Of a DNA stretch of 64,000 nucleotides, positions 48,447 to 58,437 are shown piece by piece. The DNA is from Microbacterium sp. HD4P20. Lineage in GTDB: Bacteria > Actinomycetota > Actinomycetes > Actinomycetales > Microbacteriaceae. A program made the translations under genes and the position numbers. How positions within the stretch are numbered: position 1 is the first letter of the stretch; each line of letters begins with the position of its first letter. The stretch covers positions 372,001-436,000 of the forward strand of contig NZ_JAHZQZ020000014.1 in assembly GCF_019449275.2 (NCBI RefSeq), given 5' to 3'. The notes beneath the pieces were generated by a model. It did no database searches, had not been told where the DNA came from, and was given only the letters and a program-made list of their open reading frames with translations.

Positions 48447-49343
48447 ATGCCTGATTCCCGCACTCCGCCCGAAGTAGATCGGGTCGCAGCATCCCGCCGC
48501 GCCGTCGCCGCTCGTCGCGAGCGGGCCGCCCTGAAGAAGGACGTGGCGATGCGGGTCATCACGCCGCAGGAGCTGCTGCGTCGAGCACTGGCCGATCCGT
48601 CCGCGCCGGTCGCCGCGATGCGCGTGCCGGAGTTCCTCACCGCGATCCCGGCCATCGGCGAAGGCAAACGCGACCGCATTCTGAAAGAGCTCGAGATCTC
48701 GCCGGTGAAGCGGCTCGGCGGACTGGGGTCGCGGCAGCGCGAAGATCTGCGCCGCTTCCTCGACGAGCGCTGGCCCGAGCTGCAGCCGCGAGGCAACCGA
48801 AGCCGCCTGGTGGTCCTGGCGGGGCCCACCGCGGTGGGCAAGGGGACCGTCGCGTCGCACATCAAGGAGCATCACCCCGAGATCCACTTGTCGGTGTCGG
48901 CGACGACGCGCAAGCCCCGGCCGGGCGAGGTGGACGGTGAGCACTACTACTTCGTCGACGATGGCGAGTTCGACCGCATGATCGCCGCCGGCGAGCTGCT
49001 GGAGCACGCGACCGTCCACAACGCCTCGCGCTATGGCACGCCGCGCCGCCCGATCGAGGCAGCGCTCGCGGCGGGCCGCACGGTCCTCCTCGAGATCGAC
49101 CTGCAGGGGGCGCGGCAGGTGCGCGCGGCCGACTCGTCGGCGACGCTGGTGTTCCTGCTGCCGCCGAGCTGGGACGAACTGGTCCAGCGACTGGTCGGGC
49201 GGGGCACCGAGGACGCGGCCGAGCGAACCAGGCGCCTGCAGACCGCGAAGGCCGAGCTCGCCTCGCAGGGCGAGTTCGACTACCGCGTCGTCAACGACGA
49301 CGTGGCCCGGGCGGCAGACGAAGTCGCCCGCCTTGCGCGCTGA
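48447..49343 (+). CDS. gmk: fused integration host factor (mIHF) - guanylate kinase
   Basis: A 298-residue fusion. Residues about 30-105 (ALKKDVAMRVITPQELL ... IPAIGEGKRDRILKEL ... VKRLGGLGSRQREDLRRFL) match mIHF, the helical H2TH-containing nucleoid protein of actinobacteria. Residues about 118-298 are guanylate kinase, GMP + ATP to GDP + ADP, with P-loop LAGPTAVGKGTVA, SVSATTRKPRPGE and EVDGEHYYFV. In M. tuberculosis these are two neighbouring genes, mihF (Rv1388) and gmk (Rv1389). ATG 48447 is one base after the pyrF stop; in-frame GTGs at 48435 and 48438 are alternatives. The fusion could tie DNA binding to GMP phosphorylation or be cut after synthesis. Confidence 0.9.
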   Translation: MPDSRTPPEVDRVAASRRAVAARRERAALKKDVAMRVITPQELLRRALADPSAPVAAMRVPEFLTAIPAIGEGKRDRILKELEISPVKRLGGLGSRQREDLRRFLDERWPELQPRGNRSRLVVLAGPTAVGKGTVASHIKEHHPEIHLSVSATTRKPRPGEVDGEHYYFVDDGEFDRMIAAGELLEHATVHNASRYGTPRRPIEAALAAGRTVLLEIDLQGARQVRAADSSATLVFLLPPSWDELVQRLVGRGTEDAAERTRRLQTAKAELASQGEFDYRVVNDDVARAADEVARLAR

Positions 49344-49358
49344 GCGTCCAGCCTCGCG

Positions 49359-49364
49359 TAGAAT
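49359..49364 (+). promoter_or_regulatory. -10 box TAGAAT for rpoZ
   Basis: TAGAAT, six bases (GAGAGG), then an ATG at 49371 in frame with rpoZ. Transcription at this ATG would give a leaderless, longer RpoZ. Confidence 0.5.
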
Positions 49365-49433
49365 GAGAGGATGCCTCGGCACGCCGAGGCCCGAAAGACT
49401 TCCATCCCGTCATCCGATCCAGGAGGTTTCGCC

Positions 49434-49688
49434 ATGGCCGGAACGAATCAGGGCATCATCGAGCCCCCCATCGACACTCTTCTCGAGAAGGTCGACTCGA
49501 AGTATCAGCTCGTGATCTACGCGTCCAAGCGGGCGCGTCAGATCAACGACTACTACTCCGACCTGCACGAGGGCAACCTGTTCGACAACGTCGGCCCGCT
49601 CGTGGACTCCACGGTGGAGGACAAGCCGCTCACCATCGCACTTCACGAGATCCACGAGGACAAGCTGCGTCTGCGCCACACCGAGTAG
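49434..49688 (+). CDS. rpoZ: RNA polymerase omega subunit
   Basis: The small RNA polymerase subunit that helps assemble beta-prime. From ATG 49434, which follows AGGAGG at seven bases, it has 84 residues with [31 protein letters not shown] and the conserved [15 protein letters not shown]. An in-frame ATG at 49371 lies six bases after a -10 box and would add 21 residues; mycobacterial omega also has such an N-terminal extension, so both forms may exist. coaBC, which usually follows, is absent. Confidence 0.93.
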   Translation: MAGTNQGIIEPPIDTLLEKVDSKYQLVIYASKRARQINDYYSDLHEGNLFDNVGPLVDSTVEDKPLTIALHEIHEDKLRLRHTE

Positions 49689-49708
49689 CAGACCGCCGTC
49701 ACGTCCCG

Positions 49709-49745
49709 ATGCCCCCGAAGCTGACATGTCCGCTCTCGGGGGCAT
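49709..49745. terminator. 10-bp perfect inverted repeat between rpoZ and metK
   Basis: ATGCCCCCGA (49709-49718) and TCGGGGGCAT (49736-49745) enclose a 17-base loop, 20 bases after the rpoZ stop and 34 before the metK ATG. It could terminate rpoZ or control metK. A CATACT hexamer, a possible metK -10, overlaps the right arm. It does not look like a known SAM riboswitch. Confidence 0.6.
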
Positions 49746-49779
49746 ACTGGTGCCCGCACCCTTCCGATCTGGAGCATCG

Positions 49780-50973
<1,194 letters not shown>

Positions 50974-50979
50974 AGACCG

Positions 50980-50993
50980 CCGCGTGAGCGCGG
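50980..50993 (+). terminator. weak hairpin after metK
   Basis: CCGCG-TGAG-CGCGG, a 5-bp stem seven bases past the metK stop. Confidence 0.35.
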
Positions 50994-51024
50994 TGCGTGA
51001 CGCAGCAGGCCCGGGGAGGCGGCG

Positions 51025-53001
51025 GTGACCGCGCGTCGTGTGGCGAGAGTGCTCATCGACTCCCCGCTTCCTCAGCTCGACCGTCTCTTCGACTACTCCA
51101 TCCCCGACGAGCTCGCGTCAGATGCGGTGCCCGGCGTGCGGGTACGTGTGCCACTGCGCAGCGCGGGTCGGGTCGTGGACGGCTATCTGGTCGAGATCGG
51201 TGAGCCGGACGCGTCGGACCGCCCGCTGTCAGAGCTGGACGCCGTCGTGTCGCCGGTCCCGGTGCTGACTCCGGGCCTCTACGCGCTCGCCCGGCGGGCG
51301 GCCGACCGCGCCGCGGGCTCGGCGAGCGACATCCTGCGGCTGGCGATCCCGCGGCGCATGGTGCGCGCCGAGAAGGCGTGGCGCGCGGCCGAGGCGCCGG
51401 CGACGCCTGCGGTGTCTGCCGAGTCCTCAGCCTGGGCGCTCGAGGTGCTCTCGGCGTATCCGGGACTGGACGAGGCCATCGACGCCGGCGAGCGCCTCGC
51501 CGTGGACGCCCCGCCGAACCCGGCGCAGCTGCCCGACGGCACCCCTGTCGGGTCGTGGGCGGTCCTGCTGGCCGCGTCCGCGGTGCACGCCCTGGCCGGC
51601 GGGCGCAGCGCGATCGTCGCCGTGCCGGATCATCGCGACCGCGCACAGCTCGAGGCGGTGCTCGCGGCTCACGTGCCCGCGGATGCGCTCGTGCGCGATG
51701 ATGCGAAGCGCAGCGGCCCCGAGCGCTACGCGGCGTTCCTGCGCACGCTGGCCACCGCACCCTGCATCGTCATCGGCAACCGCTCGGCGGTGTACGCCCC
51801 GGTCGCCCAGCTCGGCCTGGTCGCACTGTGGGATGACGGCGACCCGCTGCTGGCTGAGCCGCTCAGTCCGGGCGTGCACGCGCGGGACGCCGCGCTGCTG
51901 CGTCAGGAGCTCGACGGAGGCGCCCTCGTCTTCGCCGGTCACACCCGCACGACCGACGTCGAGCGTCTCGTCACGGTCGGGTGGGTGCGCGATCTACCCG
52001 CCGCGCGCCGACGCAGTCCGCGCGTCGTGCTGACCGCGACCCGCGAGGGCGAGTCGCGCGGCGCGAGGGTGCCCTCGTCGGCCTTCGCCGCGGCCCGCGA
52101 GGCACTCGAAAGCGGACCCGTACTGGTGCAGGTCTCCCGGCCCGGCTACGCACCCGTGCTGGTGTGCGCCCAGTGCCGGCATCCCGCGCGCTGCGCGCAC
52201 TGCGGGGGCCCGCTCCACGCAGCCCGCCAAGGTGCGGTGCCCGCCTGCACGTGGTGCGGCAGGACGGCCACGCGCTGGGCGTGCACCGAGTGCTCGGCCA
52301 CGCTGCTGCGCATGGCGTCGTCGGGCAGCGAGCGCACGGCGGACGAGCTGGGCCGCGCGTTCCCCGGGACGCGCGTGATCGTCGCCGACGGCGACCACCC
52401 GGTGCGGCAGGTCGATGGCCGGCCCGCGCTGGTCGTCGCCACTCGCGGGGCCGAACCGCCGGCGGTCGGCGGCTACCGCGCCGTCATCCTGCTGGATGGC
52501 GACCGGATGCTGCTGGCCGAAGATCTGCGGATCGCGGAGTCCTGCCTGCGCTGGTGGTCCAACGCTGCGGCGCTCGCGGCGCCCGGCGCCCCGGTGCACC
52601 TCGTCGGGGTGGGCGGCGCGGTCGCCCGGGCTCTGGCGACATGGACGCACGCGGCGTACGCGCGCGCCGAGCTGGCGGATCGCGCCCCGCTGCGGATGCC
52701 GCCGACGGTCCGGGTCGCGGCCATCGACGGGGCGCGTGCCGCGGTCGAGGCCGCGCTCGTCGAGCTGCGCCGCGCTGTGCCCGAGCTGGACGCCGAGGCC
52801 GTGCTCGGACCGCTGCCGCGCGGCGAAGCGACGCGCGCACTGGTGCGGTTCGAGTACGGGCTGGGGGCACGGGTGGCGCAGAGTCTTCGGGCGTCCGTCG
52901 TGGCGGCAGCGGTGAAGGGTCGCCGCCCCGCGAAGGGACGGGCGGCGGGCACCGCCAATACACTGAGAGTCCGGGTGGACGTGCCCGACCTCGATCTCTG
53001 A
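51025..53001 (+). CDS. priA: PriA-like primosomal protein N', helicase motifs lost
   Basis: PriA restarts collapsed replication forks. This 658-residue homolog keeps the N-terminal DNA-binding domain (RVARVLIDSPLPQLDRLFDYSIP) and the eight-cysteine zinc region (VCAQC, RCAHC, CTWC, ACTEC, about 375-425), but the helicase core is degenerate. No GxGKT Walker A is present where it should be (the region reads ASAVHALAGGRSAIVAVP) and the DEEH box is LWDDGDP. Such ATPase-dead PriA proteins are typical of actinobacteria, so this is lineage-wide rather than decay in this strain. GTG start after GGGGAGGCGG. Confidence 0.9.
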   Translation: MTARRVARVLIDSPLPQLDRLFDYSIPDELASDAVPGVRVRVPLRSAGRVVDGYLVEIGEPDASDRPLSELDAVVSPVPVLTPGLYALARRAADRAAGSASDILRLAIPRRMVRAEKAWRAAEAPATPAVSAESSAWALEVLSAYPGLDEAIDAGERLAVDAPPNPAQLPDGTPVGSWAVLLAASAVHALAGGRSAIVAVPDHRDRAQLEAVLAAHVPADALVRDDAKRSGPERYAAFLRTLATAPCIVIGNRSAVYAPVAQLGLVALWDDGDPLLAEPLSPGVHARDAALLRQELDGGALVFAGHTRTTDVERLVTVGWVRDLPAARRRSPRVVLTATREGESRGARVPSSAFAAAREALESGPVLVQVSRPGYAPVLVCAQCRHPARCAHCGGPLHAARQGAVPACTWCGRTATRWACTECSATLLRMASSGSERTADELGRAFPGTRVIVADGDHPVRQVDGRPALVVATRGAEPPAVGGYRAVILLDGDRMLLAEDLRIAESCLRWWSNAAALAAPGAPVHLVGVGGAVARALATWTHAAYARAELADRAPLRMPPTVRVAAIDGARAAVEAALVELRRAVPELDAEAVLGPLPRGEATRALVRFEYGLGARVAQSLRASVVAAAVKGRRPAKGRAAGTANTLRVRVDVPDLDL

Positions 53002-53021
53002 TCCGCCACGCTGGGAGCTTC

Positions 53022-53945
53022 ATGCGCCTCGTCTTCGCCGGCACGCCGGCGCCCGCCGTCCCGTCGCTGCGGCGGCTCGCGGCATCCCATCACGAGATCG
53101 CGGCGGTGATCACGCGCGCCGACGCTCCGCTCGGGCGCAAGCGCGTGCTGACGCCGTCGCCGGTCGCAACGGAAGCGGAGGAGCGCGGTTTCGAGATCAT
53201 CCGCGCCGATCGCCTGGACGCGGGCGTCACGGAACAGGTCACGGCGCTGGCTCCCGACCTCGGGGTGATCGTCGCTTACGGCGGACTGGTGCGCGAACCG
53301 CTGCTGTCGGCACCTGCCCACGGCTGGATCAACCTGCATTTCTCGCTCCTACCCCGCTGGCGAGGGGCGGCGCCCGTTCAGCACGCACTCATCGCCGGAG
53401 ACCAGCGCACCGGCGCGAGCGTTTTCCAGCTCGTCCCCGAGCTGGACGCCGGTGACGTCTTCGGTGAGGTCGCGATCGACATCCCGTCCGACGCGACCGC
53501 CGGCGACCTCCTCGGTACGCTGGCCGCCGACGGCGCCGACCTGCTCGTCGACGTGGTGGATCGCATCGCACAGGGCACCGCGATCGCGCGACCACAGCAT
53601 GGCGAGCCGACGTACGCGTCCAAGCTGGGTGACGAAGACGCCCGTATCCGCTGGCCCGAGCCCGCCGAGGCCGTGCTGGGCCGCATCCGCGGCGTGACAC
53701 CGGAGCCCGGAGCGCACACGTCCGTCGACGGCGGTCGTCTCAAAGTGCTGGCCGCGCGTCGCGCCGACCCCGACGCGCCGGCGCTGCCGCCGGGCGCGCT
53801 CGCTCTTCACGGTCGCGAGGTGATCGCGGGAACGGCCTCCGCCGCGATCCTCCTCGAGACCGTGCAGCCGGCCGGCAAGGGTCCCATGAGGGCAGCCGAC
53901 TGGTGGCGCGGACGTCGCGACACCGATGCGGTGGTGGCGGCGTGA
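53022..53945 (+). CDS. fmt: methionyl-tRNA formyltransferase
   Basis: Formylates initiator Met-tRNA with 10-formyl-THF. The 307-residue protein starts MRLVFAGTPAPAVPSL, has the catalytic/folate motif HFSLLPRWRGAAPVQHALIAGD split over the Asn-His-Asp site, and the C-terminal OB-like domain with EPTYASKLGDEDARI. GGGAG lies before the ATG. It follows priA and overlaps rsmB by four bases. Confidence 0.96.
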   Translation: MRLVFAGTPAPAVPSLRRLAASHHEIAAVITRADAPLGRKRVLTPSPVATEAEERGFEIIRADRLDAGVTEQVTALAPDLGVIVAYGGLVREPLLSAPAHGWINLHFSLLPRWRGAAPVQHALIAGDQRTGASVFQLVPELDAGDVFGEVAIDIPSDATAGDLLGTLAADGADLLVDVVDRIAQGTAIARPQHGEPTYASKLGDEDARIRWPEPAEAVLGRIRGVTPEPGAHTSVDGGRLKVLAARRADPDAPALPPGALALHGREVIAGTASAAILLETVQPAGKGPMRAADWWRGRRDTDAVVAA

Positions 53946-55312
53946 GTGCCACGGTGGCGGCGCGCCGCGTCGCGTATGAGACCATCCGGGCCGTGCACGA
54001 GTCCGACGCATACGCCAACCTGCTGCTGCCCACGTCGATCGTGCGGGCGGGCCTGGCCGGTGGCGACGCCGCGCTGGCCACCGAGCTGACCTACGGCACC
54101 CTCCGCCGCCAGGGCACGTACGACGCCGTGATCGCCATCGCCGCCGACCGTCCGGTCCACGAGATCGATCCCGCCGTGCTCGACGCCCTGCGTCTGGGCG
54201 TGCACCAGCTGCTGTCCACGCGGGTGGCCTCGCACGCCGCCGTCAACGAGTCTGTCGAGCTCGCGCGGGCCGCCGCCGGCCGGGGCGCGGCGGGCTTCGC
54301 GAACGCGGTGCTGCGACGCGTGTCGCGCGATACTCCCGGCGACTGGATGACACACGTCGCGGCGAGTGCACGGTCGGACGACGAGCAGCTCGGACTGCTG
54401 TTCTCGCACCCGGTCTGGGTGGTTCGCGCGTTCCGGCGCGCTCTGGCCGCCGAAGGTCGCGCCGATGAGCTGGAGGCACTGCTCACCGCTGACAATGCTG
54501 CGCCGCGCGTGACGATGGCGGTCCTGCCCGGACTCGCCGACGCGCCCGAAGACGCCCGACGCACCCCGTTCTCGCCGATCGGGTTCCGCCTCGGCGGCGG
54601 CGACCCCGAGGGAATCATCCGCGGCTCGGGCGGTCGCATCCGCGTCCAGGACGAGGGTTCGCAGCTGGCGGCGCTTGCGCTGACCCGCGCATTGCCGGTC
54701 GTCGAGGGGGAGCGGTGGCTCGACCTGTGTGCCGGTCCTGGCGGCAAGACGGCCGTCCTGGCCGCCGAAGCGCTCACCCACGGCGCGTCCCTCGACGCCA
54801 ACGAGATTTCGCCGGCGCGCGCGGGGCTCGTCCGCCGGGCGCTCGAGGGCGTGCCCCTGGAGGTGCCGGTGTCGGAGCAGGATGGGCGCGTCCGGGCCGC
54901 CGAGGCACGTGGGGCATACGACCGTATCCTCGTCGACGCGCCATGCACGGGCCTGGGCGCGCTGCGCAGGCGCCCCGAAGCGCGATGGCGCAAGGCGCCC
55001 GGCGACCTCCCGTCCCTGACCGCGCTGCAGCGCGAGTTGCTCGACGCCGCCGTCGGGGCCCTCCGGCCCGGCGGTGTCGTGGCGTACGTGACGTGCTCGC
55101 CACACCTCGCCGAGACCGCCGGAGTCGTCGCCGACGTGCGCCGGGAGTGGGGCGCGGCGCTCGAGGAGTTGTCGGCCCGCGATGTCATCGCGCAGCTCTC
55201 GGATGCCGACCCCGGCCTCCCCGCGCAGGCCGACGGCAGCGGCCGTGCCCAGCTGTGGCCGCATCGGCACAACACCGACGCGATGTCGGTCACCCTGCTG
55301 CGTCGCGTGTGA
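53942..55312 (+). CDS. rsmB: 16S rRNA m5C methyltransferase RsmB-like
   Basis: A 456-residue RsmB/NOP-family methyltransferase expected to make m5C967 in 16S rRNA. An N-terminal NusB-like helical domain (about 1-140, VAARRVAYETIRAV) is followed by the Rossmann methyltransferase domain with LDLCAGPGGKTAVLA, the catalytic Cys in DAPCTGLGALRRRPE and the second Cys in VTCSPH. GTG start overlapping the fmt stop (GTGA). Confidence 0.94.
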   Translation: MSATVAARRVAYETIRAVHESDAYANLLLPTSIVRAGLAGGDAALATELTYGTLRRQGTYDAVIAIAADRPVHEIDPAVLDALRLGVHQLLSTRVASHAAVNESVELARAAAGRGAAGFANAVLRRVSRDTPGDWMTHVAASARSDDEQLGLLFSHPVWVVRAFRRALAAEGRADELEALLTADNAAPRVTMAVLPGLADAPEDARRTPFSPIGFRLGGGDPEGIIRGSGGRIRVQDEGSQLAALALTRALPVVEGERWLDLCAGPGGKTAVLAAEALTHGASLDANEISPARAGLVRRALEGVPLEVPVSEQDGRVRAAEARGAYDRILVDAPCTGLGALRRRPEARWRKAPGDLPSLTALQRELLDAAVGALRPGGVVAYVTCSPHLAETAGVVADVRREWGAALEELSARDVIAQLSDADPGLPAQADGSGRAQLWPHRHNTDAMSVTLLRRV

Positions 55313-55350
55313 GCGAGAGGTCCGGGCCCGGCGCGGGAGCGGCCCTCGAC

Positions 55351-55356
55351 CATAAT
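55351..55356 (+). promoter_or_regulatory. -10 box CATAAT for leaderless rpe
   Basis: CATAAT, then six bases (GGACGC), then the rpe GTG at 55363. Confidence 0.45.
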
Positions 55357-55362
55357 GGACGC

Positions 55363-56052
55363 GTGCTTCCCACTGACGAGACCGCCCGCGAGGTCGGCAT
55401 CCGGATCAATCCCAGCATCCTCGCCGCCGACTTCGTCAACATGCAGGCCGAACTCGCGCGCATCGCGACGGCCGACTTCGTCCACGTCGACGTCATGGAC
55501 AACCACTTCGTGCCGAACCTGACGTTCGGCCCGCAGATGGTCGAGCGCATCCAGGCCACGAGCCCCGTGCCGCTGGACGTGCACCTGATGATCTCGGATC
55601 CCGACAGATGGGCGCCCGGCTATGCCGAGCTCGGCGCCGCCTCGGTCACCTTCCATCTCGAGGCAGCAGCCGAGCCGGTCGCCCTCGCGCGGCGCTTGCG
55701 TTCGATCGGCGCGCGAGCGGGCATCGCCGTCAAACCGGCGACCGCCGTCGACGGGCTGTTCGACCTGCTCGAGGACTTCGACCAGATCCTCGTCATGACG
55801 GTGGAGCCCGGCTTCGGCGGACAGTCGTTCATGCCCGAGACGATGCCGAAGCTGCAGCGCCTGGCACACGAAGCGCGCCGGCGTGGTTCATCGGTGTGGC
55901 TACAAGTCGACGGCGGGATCGGCGAGTCCACCATCGCCCAGGCCGCGGAAGCCGGGGCCGACACGTTCGTCGCGGGCTCGGCCGTCTTCGGCGCGGACGA
56001 CCCTGCGAACGCGATCGCCGGCCTCCGCGCCGCCGCGAGCCGGCATCTGTGA
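55363..56052 (+). CDS. rpe: ribulose-phosphate 3-epimerase
   Basis: Interconverts ribulose 5-phosphate and xylulose 5-phosphate in the pentose phosphate pathway. The 229-residue TIM barrel has INPSILAADFVNMQAEL, HVDVMDNHFVPNLTFGP and VPLDVHLMI with the catalytic Asp and metal His residues, VMTVEPGFGGQSF and the second Asp in QVDGGIGEST. The GTG is placed by the -10 box six bases upstream; no Shine-Dalgarno fits. It supplies pentose phosphate used by the his, pyr and trp genes around it. Confidence 0.96.
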   Translation: MLPTDETAREVGIRINPSILAADFVNMQAELARIATADFVHVDVMDNHFVPNLTFGPQMVERIQATSPVPLDVHLMISDPDRWAPGYAELGAASVTFHLEAAAEPVALARRLRSIGARAGIAVKPATAVDGLFDLLEDFDQILVMTVEPGFGGQSFMPETMPKLQRLAHEARRRGSSVWLQVDGGIGESTIAQAAEAGADTFVAGSAVFGADDPANAIAGLRAAASRHL

Positions 56053-56143
56053 TGAGCGGCGACGGGGCTCCCGCGCGTGGCAAGCGTGGGTCGGTCCTCG
56101 ACGCGGACACGTCACGCAGGTCCGTGCCGCCTCGCCGGGGCGA

Positions 56144-56149
56144 TAACCT
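56144..56149 (+). promoter_or_regulatory. -10 box TAACCT for leaderless hisE
   Basis: TAACCT, six bases (GGCTTG), then GTG 56156. It decides the hisE start over a TTG three bases earlier. Confidence 0.45.
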
Positions 56150-56155
56150 GGCTTG

Positions 56156-56419
56156 GTGAAGACGTTCGACACGCTGTTCGCCGAGCTCGCCGCGAAGGCG
56201 GCCGAGCGTCCCGAGGGATCGGGCACGGTCGCGCAGTTGGACGCCGGCGTGCACGCCATCGGTAAGAAGATCGTGGAAGAGGCCGCCGAGGTGTGGATGG
56301 CGGCCGAGTACGAGTCGACGGATGCCGCAGCCGAGGAGATCTCGCAGCTGCTGTACCACCTGCAGGTGCTGATGCTCGCGAAGGGGCTGAGCCTCGAGGA
56401 TGTCTACCGACATCTCTGA
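56156..56419 (+). CDS. hisE: phosphoribosyl-ATP pyrophosphatase
   Basis: An 87-residue MazG-like all-helical pyrophosphatase for the second step of histidine synthesis. It has [17 protein letters not shown] and the Mg-binding [15 protein letters not shown] and [14 protein letters not shown] segments. Here HisE is separate from HisI. It heads hisE-hisG-hisF-hisI. Confidence 0.94.
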   Translation: MKTFDTLFAELAAKAAERPEGSGTVAQLDAGVHAIGKKIVEEAAEVWMAAEYESTDAAAEEISQLLYHLQVLMLAKGLSLEDVYRHL

Positions 56420-56462
56420 GCGCGCATCCTCGTCCGCCCTCGAACCCGAAAGCCCCGCTGCC

Positions 56463-57305
56463 ATGCTGCGAATCGCCGTGCCGAACAAGGGCTCGCTCGC
56501 CGAGACCGCCTCCGACATGCTTCACGAGGCCGGCTACACCGGCCGCCGCGACCCGAAGGACCTTCACGTCATCGACCCTCAGAACGAGGTCGAGTTCTTC
56601 TATCTGCGCCCCAAGGACATCGCCACCTACGTCGGCTCCGGCGCCCTCGACGTCGGCATCACGGGCCGTGACCTGCTGCTCGACGCCCGCATGCCCGGGG
56701 CACGCGAGATCGAGGCGCTGGGCTTCGGCGATTCCACGTTCCGCTTCGCGGGCCCGCCCGGCCGATTCTCGACGGTGCAGCATCTCGAGGGCGTGCGCGT
56801 CGCGACCGCGTACCCCGGACTCGTCGACGGCTTCCTCGACGACCACGGCGTCGCCGTCGACCTCGTGCCGCTGGACGGCGCTGTCGAGTCCGCCGTGCGC
56901 CTCGGCGTGGCGGATGCCGTCGCCGACGTGGTGTCGACCGGAACCACGCTCCGTCAGGCCGGACTCGAGATCTTCGGGCCGGTGCTGCTGCAGTCCGAGG
57001 CGGTGCTGATCGCCGGCCCGACCGACGTGGACGCGACACAGACGCTCCTGCGGCGCCTGCGCGGCGTCATGGTCGCCCGCCGCTACGTCATGGTCGACTA
57101 CGACCTTCCCGCCGAGCTCGTCGACGAAGCGGTGAAGATCGCCCCTGGCGTGGAGTCGCCGACGATCTCGCCGCTGCGCGATCCCGCATGGGTCGCAGTG
57201 CGCGTGATGGTGGCCCGCGCCGGCGTCAACCACGTGATGGACGCGCTGTACGCGATGGGCGCGCGCGCGATCCTGGTGACGGCGATCCACAACGCGAGGC
57301 TGTGA
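56463..57305 (+). CDS. hisG: ATP phosphoribosyltransferase, long form
   Basis: First step of histidine synthesis, joining PRPP and ATP. The 280-residue protein is the long, HisZ-independent form with an ACT-like C-terminal domain expected to bind histidine for feedback inhibition. [14 protein letters not shown] is the family start, [11 protein letters not shown] and [19 protein letters not shown] (PRPP loop) follow. The ATG at 56463 fits that start; an in-frame ATG at 56400, inside hisE, would add 21 residues. Confidence 0.95.
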   Translation: MLRIAVPNKGSLAETASDMLHEAGYTGRRDPKDLHVIDPQNEVEFFYLRPKDIATYVGSGALDVGITGRDLLLDARMPGAREIEALGFGDSTFRFAGPPGRFSTVQHLEGVRVATAYPGLVDGFLDDHGVAVDLVPLDGAVESAVRLGVADAVADVVSTGTTLRQAGLEIFGPVLLQSEAVLIAGPTDVDATQTLLRRLRGVMVARRYVMVDYDLPAELVDEAVKIAPGVESPTISPLRDPAWVAVRVMVARAGVNHVMDALYAMGARAILVTAIHNARL

Positions 57306-58078
57306 TGAGTCTGGTCTGCCGTGTGATCCCCTGTCTCGATGTGGCCGCGGGCCGCGTGGTCAAGGGTGTGAACTTCCAGAATCTGCGCGACATGGGCGAC
57401 CCCGTCGAGCTGGCGGCGGAGTACTTCCGTCAGGGCGCGGACGAGATCACGTTCCTCGACGTCACCGCGACGGTGGACGACCGCTCCACCACGTACGACG
57501 TGGTGCGTCGCACCGCCGAGGAGGTCTTCATCCCGCTGACCGTGGGCGGGGGAGTGCGCTCGTCCGACGACGTCGCGCGCCTGCTCGCGGTGGGGGCCGA
57601 CAAGATCGGCGTCAACTCCGCCGCGATCGCCCGTCCCGCCCTCCTGGACGAGATCGCCGACCGGTTCGGCGCGCAGGTGCTCGTGCTCTCGCTCGATGTC
57701 AAGCGCACCGAGGGCACCGAATCGGGGTTCGTGGTCACCACCCACGGCGGTCGGACCGAGACGACCCTCGACGCCCTCGCGTGGGCGCGCGAGGCGATCG
57801 AGCGCGGGGCGGGTGAGCTCCTGGTGAACTCGATCGACGCTGACGGCACGAAGCAGGGATTCGATCTCGAGCTCGTCGCGCTCATGCGCGAGTTGTCGAG
57901 TGTTCCCGTCATCGCTTCCGGGGGCGCCGGGCGCGCAGCCGATTTCGGACCGGCCATCGCGGCGGGCGCCGACGCCGTCCTGGCGGCATCCGTCTTCCAC
58001 TCCGGTCAGCTCACGGTGGGTGATGTCAAGGCCGCCATCGCCGCCGACGGCATCGCGGTGCGGGAGGTGACGACGTGA
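57305..58078 (+). CDS. hisF: imidazole glycerol phosphate synthase, cyclase subunit
   Basis: A 257-residue TIM barrel that with HisH forms imidazole glycerol phosphate and AICAR. The two catalytic aspartates are in [17 protein letters not shown] (about residue 11) and [15 protein letters not shown] (about 180 region of the barrel top), and phosphate motifs VGGGVRS and IASGGAG are present. hisH and hisA are not in the window. It shares a base with the hisG stop and overlaps hisI. Confidence 0.96.
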   Translation: MSLVCRVIPCLDVAAGRVVKGVNFQNLRDMGDPVELAAEYFRQGADEITFLDVTATVDDRSTTYDVVRRTAEEVFIPLTVGGGVRSSDDVARLLAVGADKIGVNSAAIARPALLDEIADRFGAQVLVLSLDVKRTEGTESGFVVTTHGGRTETTLDALAWAREAIERGAGELLVNSIDADGTKQGFDLELVALMRELSSVPVIASGGAGRAADFGPAIAAGADAVLAASVFHSGQLTVGDVKAAIAADGIAVREVTT

Positions 58079-58437
58079 CCGAGTCCGTGGATGACCGCAT
58101 CGGCCGTGTGGCCTTCAACGACGACGGCCTGGTCGCCGCCATCATCCAGCAGTGGGACTCGCACGAGGTGCTCATGCTGGGATGGATGGATGCCGAAGCG
58201 CTGCGCCGCACGCTCACCGAGGGGCGCGTGACGTTCTGGTCCCGCTCCCGCCAGGAGTACTGGCGCAAGGGCGACACGTCGGGCAACATCCAGCTCGTGC
58301 GGGGTGCGCGACTGGACTGCGACGGCGACGCCATCCTGCTCGAGGTGGAGCAGATCGGTCCTGCCTGCCACACCGGCACGAGGACGTGCTTCGATGCGGA
58401 CGACCTCGACCCGGTCGTGGCGGAGCGGCCGGCGTGA
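58075..58437 (+). CDS. hisI: phosphoribosyl-AMP cyclohydrolase
   Basis: The third histidine step. 120 residues with [30 protein letters not shown] and the zinc/Mg region LDCDGDAIL and [15 protein letters not shown] start overlapping hisF. Its stop overlaps the trp-associated membrane protein, the place where trpE normally begins. Confidence 0.96.
   Translation: MTESVDDRIGRVAFNDDGLVAAIIQQWDSHEVLMLGWMDAEALRRTLTEGRVTFWSRSRQEYWRKGDTSGNIQLVRGARLDCDGDAILLEVEQIGPACHTGTRTCFDADDLDPVVAERPA

Noticed and set aside
49689-49779. SAM riboswitch before metK
   Set aside because: The gap is 91 bases and holds one simple inverted repeat, without the multi-stem core and pseudoknot of known SAM classes.
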